A DNA stretch of 59,008 nucleotides from Diphasiastrum complanatum (taxonomy: Eukaryota; Streptophyta; Lycopodiopsida; Lycopodiales; Lycopodiaceae). The stretch's first letter is position 1; each line of letters opens with the position of its first letter. The notes under the pieces were generated by a model that did no database searches, was not told the origin of the DNA, and saw only the letters and a list, made by a program, of their open reading frames with translations. Where the stretch lies: positions 1 to 59,008 of the forward strand of contig MU833247.1 in assembly GCA_029204225.1 (NCBI GenBank), in the 5' to 3' direction. Shown one piece after another: positions 33,002 to 42,752 of the stretch. Both the position numbers and the translations under genes were made by a program.

Positions 33002-36000
33002 AGCTCAAGTGTGGTTTAAGTATCAACCTAATTGTACACTTATTACAGTATCACAGCTGAAGCTTTTATAAATAAATCAGATCAAATCTAAGCTCAAATG
33101 TGATAAGAGTATTAGAATAAAAATGTGTAGCCATGTCCTGGAGTGTCCATATAGATTATATGCAATTTTCCTGCTACATGTACTCGACTCACACTCAAGT
33201 ACATAGTCAAAGCACTTGACTCACAAAATATCAATCAAACACCATGCTCTCAACAAGAGTCTGCCACACTCTGAACTTGACTTGTTCACCATCCAACTTG
33301 AAACACAAGCGGACCACATGAGACACAAGACTCACACCGAGGAAATCTCACTGCCACCATGAGATTATCATCCTCCATCTTACTAGGCTGACATCCTATC
33401 AGACGCTTGCAAGACAAACTCATAACGTTGATAACAATGAGCGACTATGGCTCAACCTGAGGAAATCTTACTGCCACTAAGATTATACCCTCACCAGAAA
33501 ATCAGCTAGTAGACATGTCAACAAGTCACTGAGCATCAAATGAGTACTTTATTTTTCTTTCAGTAGCAAATGCATAACCAATCAAACTCCAACTCTGATC
33601 TACGTCTAGTCACAAAGACTCTCATGACAAAGTCATATGCAAGCAAACACATTCATGCAACCAACACAAATGACAAACATATCAACTAATTATCACTGCT
33701 TGCTGAAGAAGATATCCTCCTATACCATACACCTTTGTCATAGGTAGATCCACTACTATAACAACCATACATCCAAAGCTCCACGCATCTGTCCTGAGAT
33801 GTCCTCGAATGCACCATGTACCTCCCAGAGATACATCACTATCCAAGTGTCCTATCCAACCATCCATTCCACTTTGCCTTGCCTTGCCAAGCTATCATTC
33901 ATCCTTTATGCACCAAGCATACGAGTCTACCAAGGACTCTGATGAATCCCCTACATCTCATGAGCTAAAAGTATCCCAAGCATGAGCTCCACCACACTTT
34001 TGCCATGAAGTGTGTTAACAGCTTGTCACCTCCAAACTTGTCAAAAAGTTCCACCATCGCACAAGCTTAACTCTACAAACTCTAGTAATCCACTTGCTAG
34101 CTCACTTTCATGAGTACCTGGTTAGATGTCCTCTTCACAACACCACTTCATGAAATGTAGTCAAGTTACTAGATCACTTTCCAAATTTCCACTTTGGCTC
34201 ATCCAATTGACCTTTCAATTGACATCCTTCACCTTATGGCCGCCACCATTGCATTTCCACCATTAAGCTAGTGTAAACGTCTCCTCAACCGAGACATTTC
34301 TCTCTTGCAAAAGCATGTGAACCAACCACAACCACCGAATCTGACAATGCCCTTGTCAATTTTCACCTTGAGAGGCCCCCTCCAAGCGTCCCTTGAGCTT
34401 GGTTAGTTCGAACTTCCAAAAAGTTGAATCAGTAGACATGAACTATTTCACCATGTCCGTCGGCATAATGTGGCACCATGCTTGGCTCTCTCATGTGTTT
34501 GGTTTCCCTCTCTCAATTTCTGCCAATTAAGAGTTTCACGATGCCTCATTGCAAGTTTTCCGCATCTCCTATCTTTCACCAATGCAATTCCGCCCTTTCC
34601 GCTCTGCCTCACAATATACTGTGCTTAGGCTCTTCAAAACTGCTTGAGAACCACTTTAGAGCTCCTTGGCTAAAGGCACACGCCCTTTTTCCTAGCCTGT
34701 CCCGCAGACTTTCGGCCAAAAAATTGGGCTTAATTTGGCACACAGGTCACCAGATAGCGAAAACCGTACCTCATTGGGTCATTTACCTCCCGCTCCATAG
34801 AATGGTGTCAATAAAGCATCAAAACACATTTCTCCCTTGACGATGTTGTTCCTCTGTTTGTTAGCTCTACACAAGCTTTGACAGGCTCCAAAGTTTGAAG
34901 GGCCCTTGTTTGGCCCCAAAAGCCCTCGTCTAGCCAAAGTTAGGCCCTTCCAAAGTGGCCTTAGGAAATGAGTTCAAAAGATGAACTATTTCTTCTTTCT
35001 GAAGAAATTTGCCCTTCAAACTCAAATTCACCAGTCGGGCCCTTTCAATGGCTTTCGAAATGAAAATTTCTAATGAAGTTGCCTGGCAAAATGCCCTTCA
35101 ATTGCCTTTAGGCCCATTTCACTCTCCATCCAACCGTGTTCTCCAATCTAACGATCTGCGTCGTTTCAAGAGATCTTGATCCTGGCCGTCGATCTGAATG
35201 GGCCAAGATCCGACGATTTTCCAGCCTTTTTGCGCATTGAATATGACACATCTGGCCACGGACCACCTCTAGCCGCTAGAGCCCTTTTCTGGTTGGGCGC
35301 GCGCGAGCTGCCACAGGCTCCTCCTCTGTTCTCCTTCCATAAACAAGCTATGGTTTCTTTTCTTTGCTATGGCTGCATCTGATCAAAGCATCCAAGCTCC
35401 TCCTAGAGTCCGTGGCCATCTACGGCCTTCAAGCAGCTACTGTTTCTCCCCAGGGCGCCCAGTTGTATAAGCTTACATCTCCAAAAAAGACTTAGAATGA
35501 TGAAAGATCAGAGGTTTTTCCTCCCTAGAACCCTGACTCTCAAAAACCTTCATAGCAAGAGATTTGAATTGCTCTCTGATAAAAGCATGGCTGTCCACGG
35601 CCTCCTAGCAATTGAGTCGCGCTGCCAGGGCACCCACATGAAGCCTCTTACAGCTCAAAATTTGATTATGTATGAAGAAAGATCCAACATTTTCTTCTTA
35701 TAAACCCTAGCTGTCCATGAGAATGCTCAGAGGATTGCTCCACCCTTCCATGGCTGAGCATGGCTTCTTGCGGTCATCACCTAGCTGCTCCAGCGCCCTA
35801 CTGTATCTTCTTACAATAGCAAAACAACTTCCTACAGAGAAAGATCCAAACTTTTTGCTCTGTAAACCCCGGTCTGCAAAGACTAAGCTTTGTTGCATAT
35901 CTTTGGAACTGCCTTCTGATCAATTCCAGAGAATTGAATCCCCGTAGCTACCATGGTTGTCCAGCAACCTGTCCCAATTCTTGTTTGCAACAAATCGCTC

Positions 36001-36262
36001 CACAATTCACTGAGAAATGCCTCCGTTATGGGCACTTTTTTTTTGTCAGCTGCCTCATAGCCTGCTTGCTATGAAATTTTCTTTTACTTTGATTCTACGA
36101 ATTGGCTTTGTATGCACTGATTCAAAGGGCTTTGCATCACCGATCACCCCGGACCATCCTGTACCCCGTACGACGTCCTTACCGTTGCTCGGTTCTGATG
36201 CTACCATTGATGGAATCGAGTTTTCCAAGAGCTTCAATCGTGCAGGTTCCTCCACAGCCTGA
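33002..36262. other. Interior of the non-coding LTR element
   Basis: About 3.3 kb with no recognisable gag, protease, integrase, RT or RNase H on either strand. Short chance ORFs occur (for example a 120-codon one near 34,480-34,840). The part 35,380-35,950 is made of imperfect units of roughly 165-190 bp. Confidence 0.6.
35380..35950. repeat. Imperfect tandem units of about 165-190 bp
   Basis: Three diverged blocks share the order: a GGCC/CCTAGC-type segment, GCCAGGGCACCCA-like text, CTTACA plus an A-run, GAAAGATC(C/A)AA, TTTTTCTTC-like text, then AAACCCTAG. Non-coding. Confidence 0.45.
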
Positions 36263-36278
36263 GGGCTTTGATACCAAG
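36263..36278 (-). other. Primer binding site of the non-coding LTR element
   Basis: CTTGGTATCAAAGCCC on the minus strand directly after the 5' (right) LTR. It is close to the initiator-Met site TGGTATCAGAGC. Confidence 0.75.
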
Positions 36279-36674
36279 TTAACATTCTATGCGAAAATTC
36301 TGATCTAGTGGAGAGTGCAGATTAGAGATGCAATCACTGATTGATTGCCAACCACCGAAACCATGAACAACATCCACAAGTAACAGAGTGATGGAGGAGC
36401 TCACATAAAGCAAAAGAGCTCACAAAGCAAAAGCATCTTTATTACAAAGAGACTGATACATATAGAAGTAAAGGTCCTCTTTGCATGGGGATGCCATGTG
36501 GCATAGACCTAATAAATGTATGAACTTCACTATTGGCCTCTACGTGACATTTTAGCCTATATACAGGTAAACTCCCGTTATTGGCCCGGGACAAGCCCCC
36601 GGGCTGGCTTTTAACTAAAGCCTACCAAACTAAAACAGTACATAACTGTAAACTACAATCACAGTTGAGCTTAC
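36279..36674 (-). repeat. 5' LTR (right) of the non-coding LTR element, main part
   Basis: Starts TTAACATTCTATGCG as the left LTR does. It carries an extra segment of about 52 bp at 36,557-36,610 with a GGCCCGGG/CCCGGGC near-palindrome. The copia insertion interrupts it after CTTAC. The last nine bases lie at 42,744-42,752. Confidence 0.85.
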
Positions 36675-37356
36675 TGTTAAAAATTCACAATTCTAGCTTG
36701 ACTAGTTTTGGTCATATGACTTGTAAATAGTTAGATGGTCATGATGTGGCTTGTCACACGTGACAAATAGCATAGGATTCCATTCATAAGGATGTTCTCA
36801 AGTAGACCTAAGTGTTAGAACCTTTGGAATGAGTCCAAATTATGCTTAGATACAAGGGAGAAAAAATAGGAGCTATTTTTGGTAATTTTTGCATTGTTGA
36901 GGGATCTCCAAGATTCCAACCCTAACTTGGTAGGGATGAAAGATCCACCAAAATTAGCATTAGGGATAGGTTTAGGGCTACTCATACCTGCCCAAAACCG
37001 TGATGGATCATGTATATATAGGTGATGATATCTCACCAAAATCAATCAAGCAATTTCATGATTTTTCTCTCATAATGGTGCAATTGCTCTCTATGTTCAT
37101 AATTGTTTGAGTGCTTGTGATTACTAGTAATTATAGGATTGAATGTAGGTCTGGTGTACAGTACTCAGACTGTGGGAGGCCGTACTTTCACACGTGTGAA
37201 GCCTTCTTCAAGGATTTGGGCCATTTAGTGAGGTTCAAGCATAGATTTTTGATGGATTTTGATGGTTCAACTTGTGCTAATCTTATGAAATCATAATCTA
37301 TTGTTTCCCTCATCATTTCAAGTGTTTTAGGATCCTTATTTGCTGTAATTTTTACA
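36675..37356 (+). repeat. 5' LTR of the young copia
   Basis: 682 bp, TGTTAAAAATTC...TAATTTTTACA. Likely TATA box TGTATATATAGG at 37,011-37,022. A perfect 14-bp palindrome TTCACACGTGTGAA lies at 37,187-37,200, and a GTCACACGTGAC site near 36,752. Confidence 0.95.
37011..37022 (+). promoter_or_regulatory. Probable LTR TATA box
   Basis: TGTATATATAGG in the middle of the 5' LTR. Transcription would start roughly 30 bases downstream, within the 84-bp segment missing from the 3' LTR. Confidence 0.55.
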
Positions 37357-37369
37357 TGGTATCAGAGCC
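37357..37369 (+). other. Primer binding site (initiator tRNA-Met)
   Basis: TGGTATCAGAGCC directly abuts the 5' LTR end. This is the standard copia minus-strand primer site. Confidence 0.95.
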
Positions 37370-38167
37370 TAAAGGCTGAAATGAGCTAAATCCTTGGTTT
37401 GCATTCAATTTTATCACAATTTTTGATCTAAATCTTGTGTAGATTGGATCTTAGCATCTAGTATTGATTCTAGAACTCAAAGTGAGTCAAATACATTGGA
37501 GATTGGTGTTGTGTGACCTCATTTGCAGGTTTTTAGGTGTCTAAAACCAGAGGCAAAGTTGAATTCAATTCACATTACCAAGATAGCAAGTTTTGCTTGC
37601 TCCAAGCATTGATTTCTAAGCGAGTTTTGGAGGTGATTTCATAGAGAAGGCTTTCTAGCATTCAAGGAGAGGGAAGATCAGAGTTTTGGGGACTCTTCAA
37701 GGCTGTTCTAAGGTGTAGTAGGCACCTCCTAAAGTGATTTAGGTTCAGTCCAACCATTGCTTGACTTATGCACCAAATTAGATCAATTTTTCATCAATTT
37801 TGATCATTTTTTGCTTGTGATTGGATAGTAGATTGTGTTGCATCCTCATTAAGTTCCATTTAGATATTTTACAAGTGATTTTGGAAGTATATTAGGTTGC
37901 TGAAATTCACTCTTGATCAGATCATTTGGAAGCTTTAATGTTCTTTATAGAAAGAGGGGCAATTCTACTAGTATTGTCTACTTCAATCAAGCAAGTGCAT
38001 TGTTTCTAGTATTCTATGATTTGATTCTGTTAGAGATCATTCTTAGATCTTTATAGGAAGTCTATTACTAATCTTTTCAGGTCCCTAAGAAGTGGGATAA
38101 GGTAGACCTTCAATCAAATCAATAGAAGTAACCTTCATTTGTGTCAAGTCCTTGATTAGGAGACTAG
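37370..38167 (+). other. Leader (5' UTR) of the young copia
   Basis: About 0.8 kb between primer site and gag start without a conserved ORF. Packaging signals would be expected here. Confidence 0.7.
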
Positions 38168-41100
38168 ATGGCATCTATAAATGCATATCTTTTGGATACT
38201 AATGAAAGGCTCAACAAAACTAACTATTCCATATGGAAAGTTAGAATGGAATCTATCATGATCATGCAAGATCTGATGGAAATTGTAAATGGTAAGGAGG
38301 GTGAACCTATTCATCCTCAAGAAAAAGCCAAATACATCAAGAGGTGCAATGTTGCACTACATTGCATAAAAATGAATGTTGCAAATGAACTCTTAAGAGA
38401 GGTAGGAGATTGCACTTCAGCTCAAGATGCTTGGGAGACTTTGCAAAAGGTCTATGAATCCAAGAACCAAACTAGAATGTTAGCTTTGAAGAATCAAATC
38501 TATAGAAGCTATCAAAAGAAAGGAGAGAGTGCACATACTTTTGTCCTAAGAGTAAAGGAATTGAACAAAGAGCTAGCCTTTATAGGTGACCCTATCAAGG
38601 ATGAAGAGCTTGTTCAACTCATATTGAATGGACTAAGCTTTGAATTTGACAATTTGGTTCAAGGATATGCAATTATGGGTAAGCTACCCATACTTGAAGA
38701 ACTCCAAGGCACACTCATGGCCGAGGAATCAAGAAGGAGCCAAATGCAAGAGAGGATGGATAGGCTTTCCATCCAAGGTCGAGATGACCAAGCTCTCTTC
38801 ACCAAAGGCAAAGGAAAGTCCAAAGGCAAAGGATCAACATTCAAGAAGTCTACAAAGCTTGAGGATCAAGAAGGACCCCCAAAGGCATCTCCATCAACCA
38901 CCAAAGTCAAGAAGGACAAATCAAAGGTGAAGTGCTACTATTGTAGCAAGATGGGGCATTATGCCTCGGAATGCTTCAAGAGGAAGCAAGATCAAAGCCA
39001 AGCCAACATGAGCAAAGAGGAGGAGGAGGAGAGTTCACATGAGGACTCTCTCATGATGTCCATATTTTCTTCAACAAGCTTCAAAGGAGAAGATCCTTGG
39101 TGGATTGACTCGGGTGCTAGTTCACACATGACTAGTGAAAGGGAGTTTTTCTCTTCTCTCTTATCTTATGATGGACTTATAAAGTCTATCTATACAGCAA
39201 ATGATGAAGCTTGTAAGATTGAAGGAGTTGGTAGCATTCCCCTTTGCTTAGGATCTTCCAAAAAGATCAACATAGAAGGTGTTTTGTACATTCCTACAAT
39301 AACAAAGAATCTACTAAGTGTTGGCCAAATGGTAGACAATGGTTTCAATGTTGACTTTGCTTCAAATGAATGTTTCATCAAGAAGAAGTGTAAGATAGTG
39401 GCTAAGGGCACTAGACTTGGCAAACTTTATAAGCTGGATGCATTTGTGGATACTAATGTTGTCATGTTGGCCGAGAAGAGCAAGATATCTACCTTTACTT
39501 TATGGCACAAAAGACTTGGACATGTCAACTCGGGTTCCATGGAGGCTATGATCAAGGAGGAGTATGCTTTAGGCCTACCAAGGTCTATTGGGAAGGAAGA
39601 CAAGGTTTGTGAAGCTTGTGCCTTATCCAAGGCACATAAGAAGGTGTTTCCTAACTCCATCACAAAGTCATCTCATCCTCTTGAACTCATACACTCGGAT
39701 GTGCACATTGCTAGCACCAAATCTAATGGAGGTTCATCCATGTTTTTAACCTTCATTGATGACTACTCAAGATATTGTTGGGTGTTCTTACTTTCCTTCA
39801 AGTCTCAAGTATTTGATACTTTTGTAAAGTTCAAGTTGTTTGTGGAAAAGCATCATAATCATAGCATCAAGATTCTTAGAAGTGACAATGGTGGAGAATT
39901 CATCTCCAATGAGTTCAAGGCCTTTTGTGAGGAGGAAGGGATCAAGAAAGAGACTTCTTGTCCTTACACTCCTCAACAAAATGGAGTTGCTGAAAGAAGG
40001 AATAGAACATTATGTGAATGTTCTAAGGCTTTAAGATTAGATGCTTGTTTGCCCAAATCCTTTTGGGGTGAGTCTCTTGTATGTGCAAACTACTTGATGA
40101 ATAGAGTGTCTTGCAAAGCAATTGAAGGCAAAACTCCTTATGAGATGTTGTATGGAAAGAAACCCAATCTTAATCACTTGAAAGTTTTTGGGTGTATATG
40201 TTATGTGCATGTGCCATTAGAAACAAGAACCAAGGAGGATCCATCTTCCACAAGAGGGATCATGCTTGGATATGCAAGCTCAAGCAAGGGCTACAAAGTC
40301 TATCTCCCATCCTTGAACAAATTTGTTGTTTCAAGGGATGTCATCTTTGATGAACATCATATGCATATGCTTGAAGAAGGCTCAAGTGCTCCAACAATCA
40401 AGAAGAAGATGGTCGAGGATCAAGATCTTGGTTTTGAGGAGGAGCTCATGGAGGAGCAAGCACCAAACCCACCTATCACACCAAGGAGATCTTCAAGGGC
40501 AAAAGTGGAGCCATCAAGGCTCACATATCAAGGCAAAGGACAGCAATTTGAGGGTATCTCATCCACTTCTTATGCTTTATCTAGTTTCAAAGAACCATCT
40601 AATGTTGAAGATGCATTGCACTCCAAAGAATGGTATAAAGCTATGTTGGATGAGTATGATGCCTTGATTGAGAATGAAACTTGGTTGCTTGTTGAGAGAC
40701 CTCAAAGGAATGTAATAGGATGCAAGTGGGTCTTCAAGCTTAAGTTGAATGCAAATGGGAGTGTTAACAAACATAAAGCAAGATTAGTTGCAAAAGGTTA
40801 TGCTCAAGAGAGAGGGATAGACTATGAGGAAAATTTTGCACCCGTGGCCAAGATGGTCACAATAAGACTAATCATTGCACTTGCATCACATTTTGGATGG
40901 ATTCTATGTCAAATGGATGTCTCTAATGCTTTTTTGAATGGTTTTTTGGAAGAGGATATCTATATGGAGCAGCCACAAGGGTTCATCAAGCATGGAATGG
41001 AGAACAAAGTATGCCATCTCCAAAGAAGCATCTATGGCTTGAAGCAAGCCTCGAGATCTTGGAATTCAAGACTACATTGCTATCTTATTTCACTTTCTTT

Positions 41101-41971
41101 TGTTCAAAGTGAATATGATCCCACTCTTTACATTAAGTTTGATGATGTTGGTATTGTACTTTTACTCATTTATGTAGATGACATCATCATTAGTGGAAAT
41201 AGTGTTGATGGTATTGAAAAAATCAAGATAGATCTATCCTTAGAGTTCAAGATGGTAGATCTAGGGTGTCTTCACTTCATCTTAGGCATAGAAGTACTTA
41301 GAGGGTCTGATTTTATCTTTATAAGTCAAGTAAACTATGCTCAAAGTCTTTTGAAGAAGTTTAAGATGGAAGTATGCAAAAGTGTTGACACACCAATGGA
41401 GCAAGATGTAAAAGTGCCAAATGAAGATGATGAAAGATCCTTCATGGACATCACTTTGTTTAGGCAACTTATAGGTTCCTTAATGTGGATCACTATAACT
41501 AGACCAGATCTTAGCTTTAGTGTATGTAGGTTGAGCCCATCCATGCAAAAGCCATTGAATATCCATTGGAAAAAGGCTAAGAGGATTCTAAGATACATCT
41601 CGGGTACATTGGATTTTGGGATTCTATATAGAGGAGATGTGATTAACCTTCATGCATTTAGTGATTCAGATTTTGCAGGGGACAAGAGGGATAGGAAATC
41701 AACAAGTGCCTATTCAACTTTCATAGGAGAAGGTGTGGTTTCATGGCTTTCAAAAAAGCAAGAAACTATATCTCTATCTTCAACCGAGGCCGAGTATAAT
41801 TCTTTGACAACCACTACAAAGGAGGTACTTTGGATCAAGAGATTATTGGTGGAACTAAAGATCATGGATTCAGAGGAGGCACCAATCATCTACAATGACA
41901 ATAACACCTTGCATCTAACCCAATCTTCCATGCAAGATCTAAGCACATTGAGATATGCCATCACTTTGTGA
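38168..41971 (+). CDS. Copia gag-pol polyprotein, 1,267 codons, frameshifted near the end
   Basis: A single ORF carries all copia domains in order: gag (about residues 1-240; TNYSIWKVRMESIM), zinc knuckle CYYCSKMGHYASEC from C256, protease WWIDSGASSHMT (catalytic D314), and GAG-pre-integrase LWHKRLGHVN near 445. The integrase has D511, D573 and E609 (35 residues between the last two). RT runs from CKWVFKLKLNANGS to LIYVDDIIISG (Y1002-V-D-D1005). RNase H has D1166 in DSDFAGDKRDRKS. The protein builds the particle, copies RNA and integrates cDNA. From about residue 1,248 the frame is lost through a small deletion near 41,915. The true C-terminus continues in another frame to a stop at 42,124-42,126. 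The ATG at 38,168 fits the usual copia MA- start. Confidence 0.95.
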   Translation: MASINAYLLDTNERLNKTNYSIWKVRMESIMIMQDLMEIVNGKEGEPIHPQEKAKYIKRCNVALHCIKMNVANELLREVGDCTSAQDAWETLQKVYESKNQTRMLALKNQIYRSYQKKGESAHTFVLRVKELNKELAFIGDPIKDEELVQLILNGLSFEFDNLVQGYAIMGKLPILEELQGTLMAEESRRSQMQERMDRLSIQGRDDQALFTKGKGKSKGKGSTFKKSTKLEDQEGPPKASPSTTKVKKDKSKVKCYYCSKMGHYASECFKRKQDQSQANMSKEEEEESSHEDSLMMSIFSSTSFKGEDPWWIDSGASSHMTSEREFFSSLLSYDGLIKSIYTANDEACKIEGVGSIPLCLGSSKKINIEGVLYIPTITKNLLSVGQMVDNGFNVDFASNECFIKKKCKIVAKGTRLGKLYKLDAFVDTNVVMLAEKSKISTFTLWHKRLGHVNSGSMEAMIKEEYALGLPRSIGKEDKVCEACALSKAHKKVFPNSITKSSHPLELIHSDVHIASTKSNGGSSMFLTFIDDYSRYCWVFLLSFKSQVFDTFVKFKLFVEKHHNHSIKILRSDNGGEFISNEFKAFCEEEGIKKETSCPYTPQQNGVAERRNRTLCECSKALRLDACLPKSFWGESLVCANYLMNRVSCKAIEGKTPYEMLYGKKPNLNHLKVFGCICYVHVPLETRTKEDPSSTRGIMLGYASSSKGYKVYLPSLNKFVVSRDVIFDEHHMHMLEEGSSAPTIKKKMVEDQDLGFEEELMEEQAPNPPITPRRSSRAKVEPSRLTYQGKGQQFEGISSTSYALSSFKEPSNVEDALHSKEWYKAMLDEYDALIENETWLLVERPQRNVIGCKWVFKLKLNANGSVNKHKARLVAKGYAQERGIDYEENFAPVAKMVTIRLIIALASHFGWILCQMDVSNAFLNGFLEEDIYMEQPQGFIKHGMENKVCHLQRSIYGLKQASRSWNSRLHCYLISLSFVQSEYDPTLYIKFDDVGIVLLLIYVDDIIISGNSVDGIEKIKIDLSLEFKMVDLGCLHFILGIEVLRGSDFIFISQVNYAQSLLKKFKMEVCKSVDTPMEQDVKVPNEDDERSFMDITLFRQLIGSLMWITITRPDLSFSVCRLSPSMQKPLNIHWKKAKRILRYISGTLDFGILYRGDVINLHAFSDSDFAGDKRDRKSTSAYSTFIGEGVVSWLSKKQETISLSSTEAEYNSLTTTTKEVLWIKRLLVELKIMDSEEAPIIYNDNNTLHLTQSSMQDLSTLRYAITL

Positions 41972-42126
41972 GAGAAATGGTGCAAGCCAAGGAGATTGCT
42001 TTGGAGCATGTTCCAAGCAATGAATGTGTAGCGGATCTACTTACTAAACCACTTCAAAAGACACCTTTTATGAAGTTCAGATCATCACTTGGAGTGATTA
42101 TTAAAGCAATGATTGAACCAAGCTAG
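41915..42126 (+). pseudogene. Out-of-frame end of copia RNase H
   Basis: Another frame encodes the conserved end of the domain (IFHARSKHIEICHHFVRE, EHVPSNECVADLLTKPLQK) to a stop at 42,124. The shift is a single local lesion, so the element was active until recently. Confidence 0.9.
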
Positions 42127-42140
42127 ATAGTGAGGAGGAG
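42127..42140 (+). other. Polypurine tract of the young copia
   Basis: ATAGTGAGGAGGAG directly before the 3' LTR. Confidence 0.9.
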
Positions 42141-42738
42141 TGTTAAAAATTCACAATTCTAGCTTGACTAGTTTTGGTCATATGACTTGTAAATAGTTAG
42201 ATGGTCATGATGTGGCTTGTCACACGTGCCAAATAGCATAGGATTCAATTCATAAGGATGTTCTCAAGTAGACCTAAGTGTTAGAACCTTTGGAATGAGT
42301 CCAAATTATGCTTAGATACAAGGGAGAAAAAATAGGAGCTATTTTTGGTAATTTTTGCATTGTTGAGGGATCTCCAAGATTCCAACCCTAACTTGGTAGG
42401 GATGAAAGATCCACCAAAATTAGCATTAGGGATAGGTTTAGGGCTACTCATACCTGCCCAAAACCGTGATGGATCATGTATATATAGGTGATGTGCTTGT
42501 GATTACTAGTAATTATAGGATTGAATGTAGGTCTGGTGTACAGTACTCAGACTGTGGGAGGCCGTACTTTCACACGTGTGAAGCCTTCTTCAAGGATTTG
42601 GGCCATTTAGTGAGGTTCAAGCATAGATTTTTGATGGATTTTGATGGTTCAACTTGTGCTAATCTTATGAAATCATAATCTATTGTTTCCCTCATCATTT
42701 CAAGTGTTTTAGGATCCTTATTTGCTGTAATTTTTACA
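42141..42738 (+). repeat. 3' LTR of the young copia
   Basis: 598 bp. It matches the 5' LTR except for two substitutions (in CACACGTG(A/C)C and GATTC(C/A)ATTC) and loss of the 84 bases corresponding to 37,027-37,110. Confidence 0.95.
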
Positions 42739-42752
42739 CTTACTATTTCTAA

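Larger units (their letters stand above)
36675..42738 (+). mobile_element. Young, nearly intact Ty1/copia element
   Basis: Complete from LTR to LTR, with a perfect 5-bp target duplication CTTAC (36,670-36,674 and 42,739-42,743), primer site, polypurine tract and a 1,267-codon gag-pol. Removing it restores the LTR sequence seen intact at 32,975-32,989. By eye the LTRs differ at two positions plus one 84-bp deletion, so the insertion is recent. A frameshift near the end of RNase H is the only coding lesion I see. Confidence 0.95.
32636..42752 (-). mobile_element. Non-coding LTR element (LARD-like) in gypsy RNase H, itself split by a copia
   Basis: Element of about 4.0 kb without the nested copia. 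LTRs lie at 32,636-32,989 and 36,279-36,674 plus 42,744-42,752. It is on the minus strand: the primer site TTGGTATCAAAGC follows the right LTR and the purine tract AAGAGAGGGAG precedes the left one. CTAG (CTAGT if the end is set one base in) flanks both sides. The LTRs end in TTA/TAA-type bases, not TG/CA. No gag or pol was found in the 3.3-kb interior. Confidence 0.8.

Noticed and set aside
34478-34840. 120-codon ORF inside the non-coding LTR element
   Set aside because: No similarity to gag, pol or a host protein that I can see. Composition is like the surrounding non-coding DNA.
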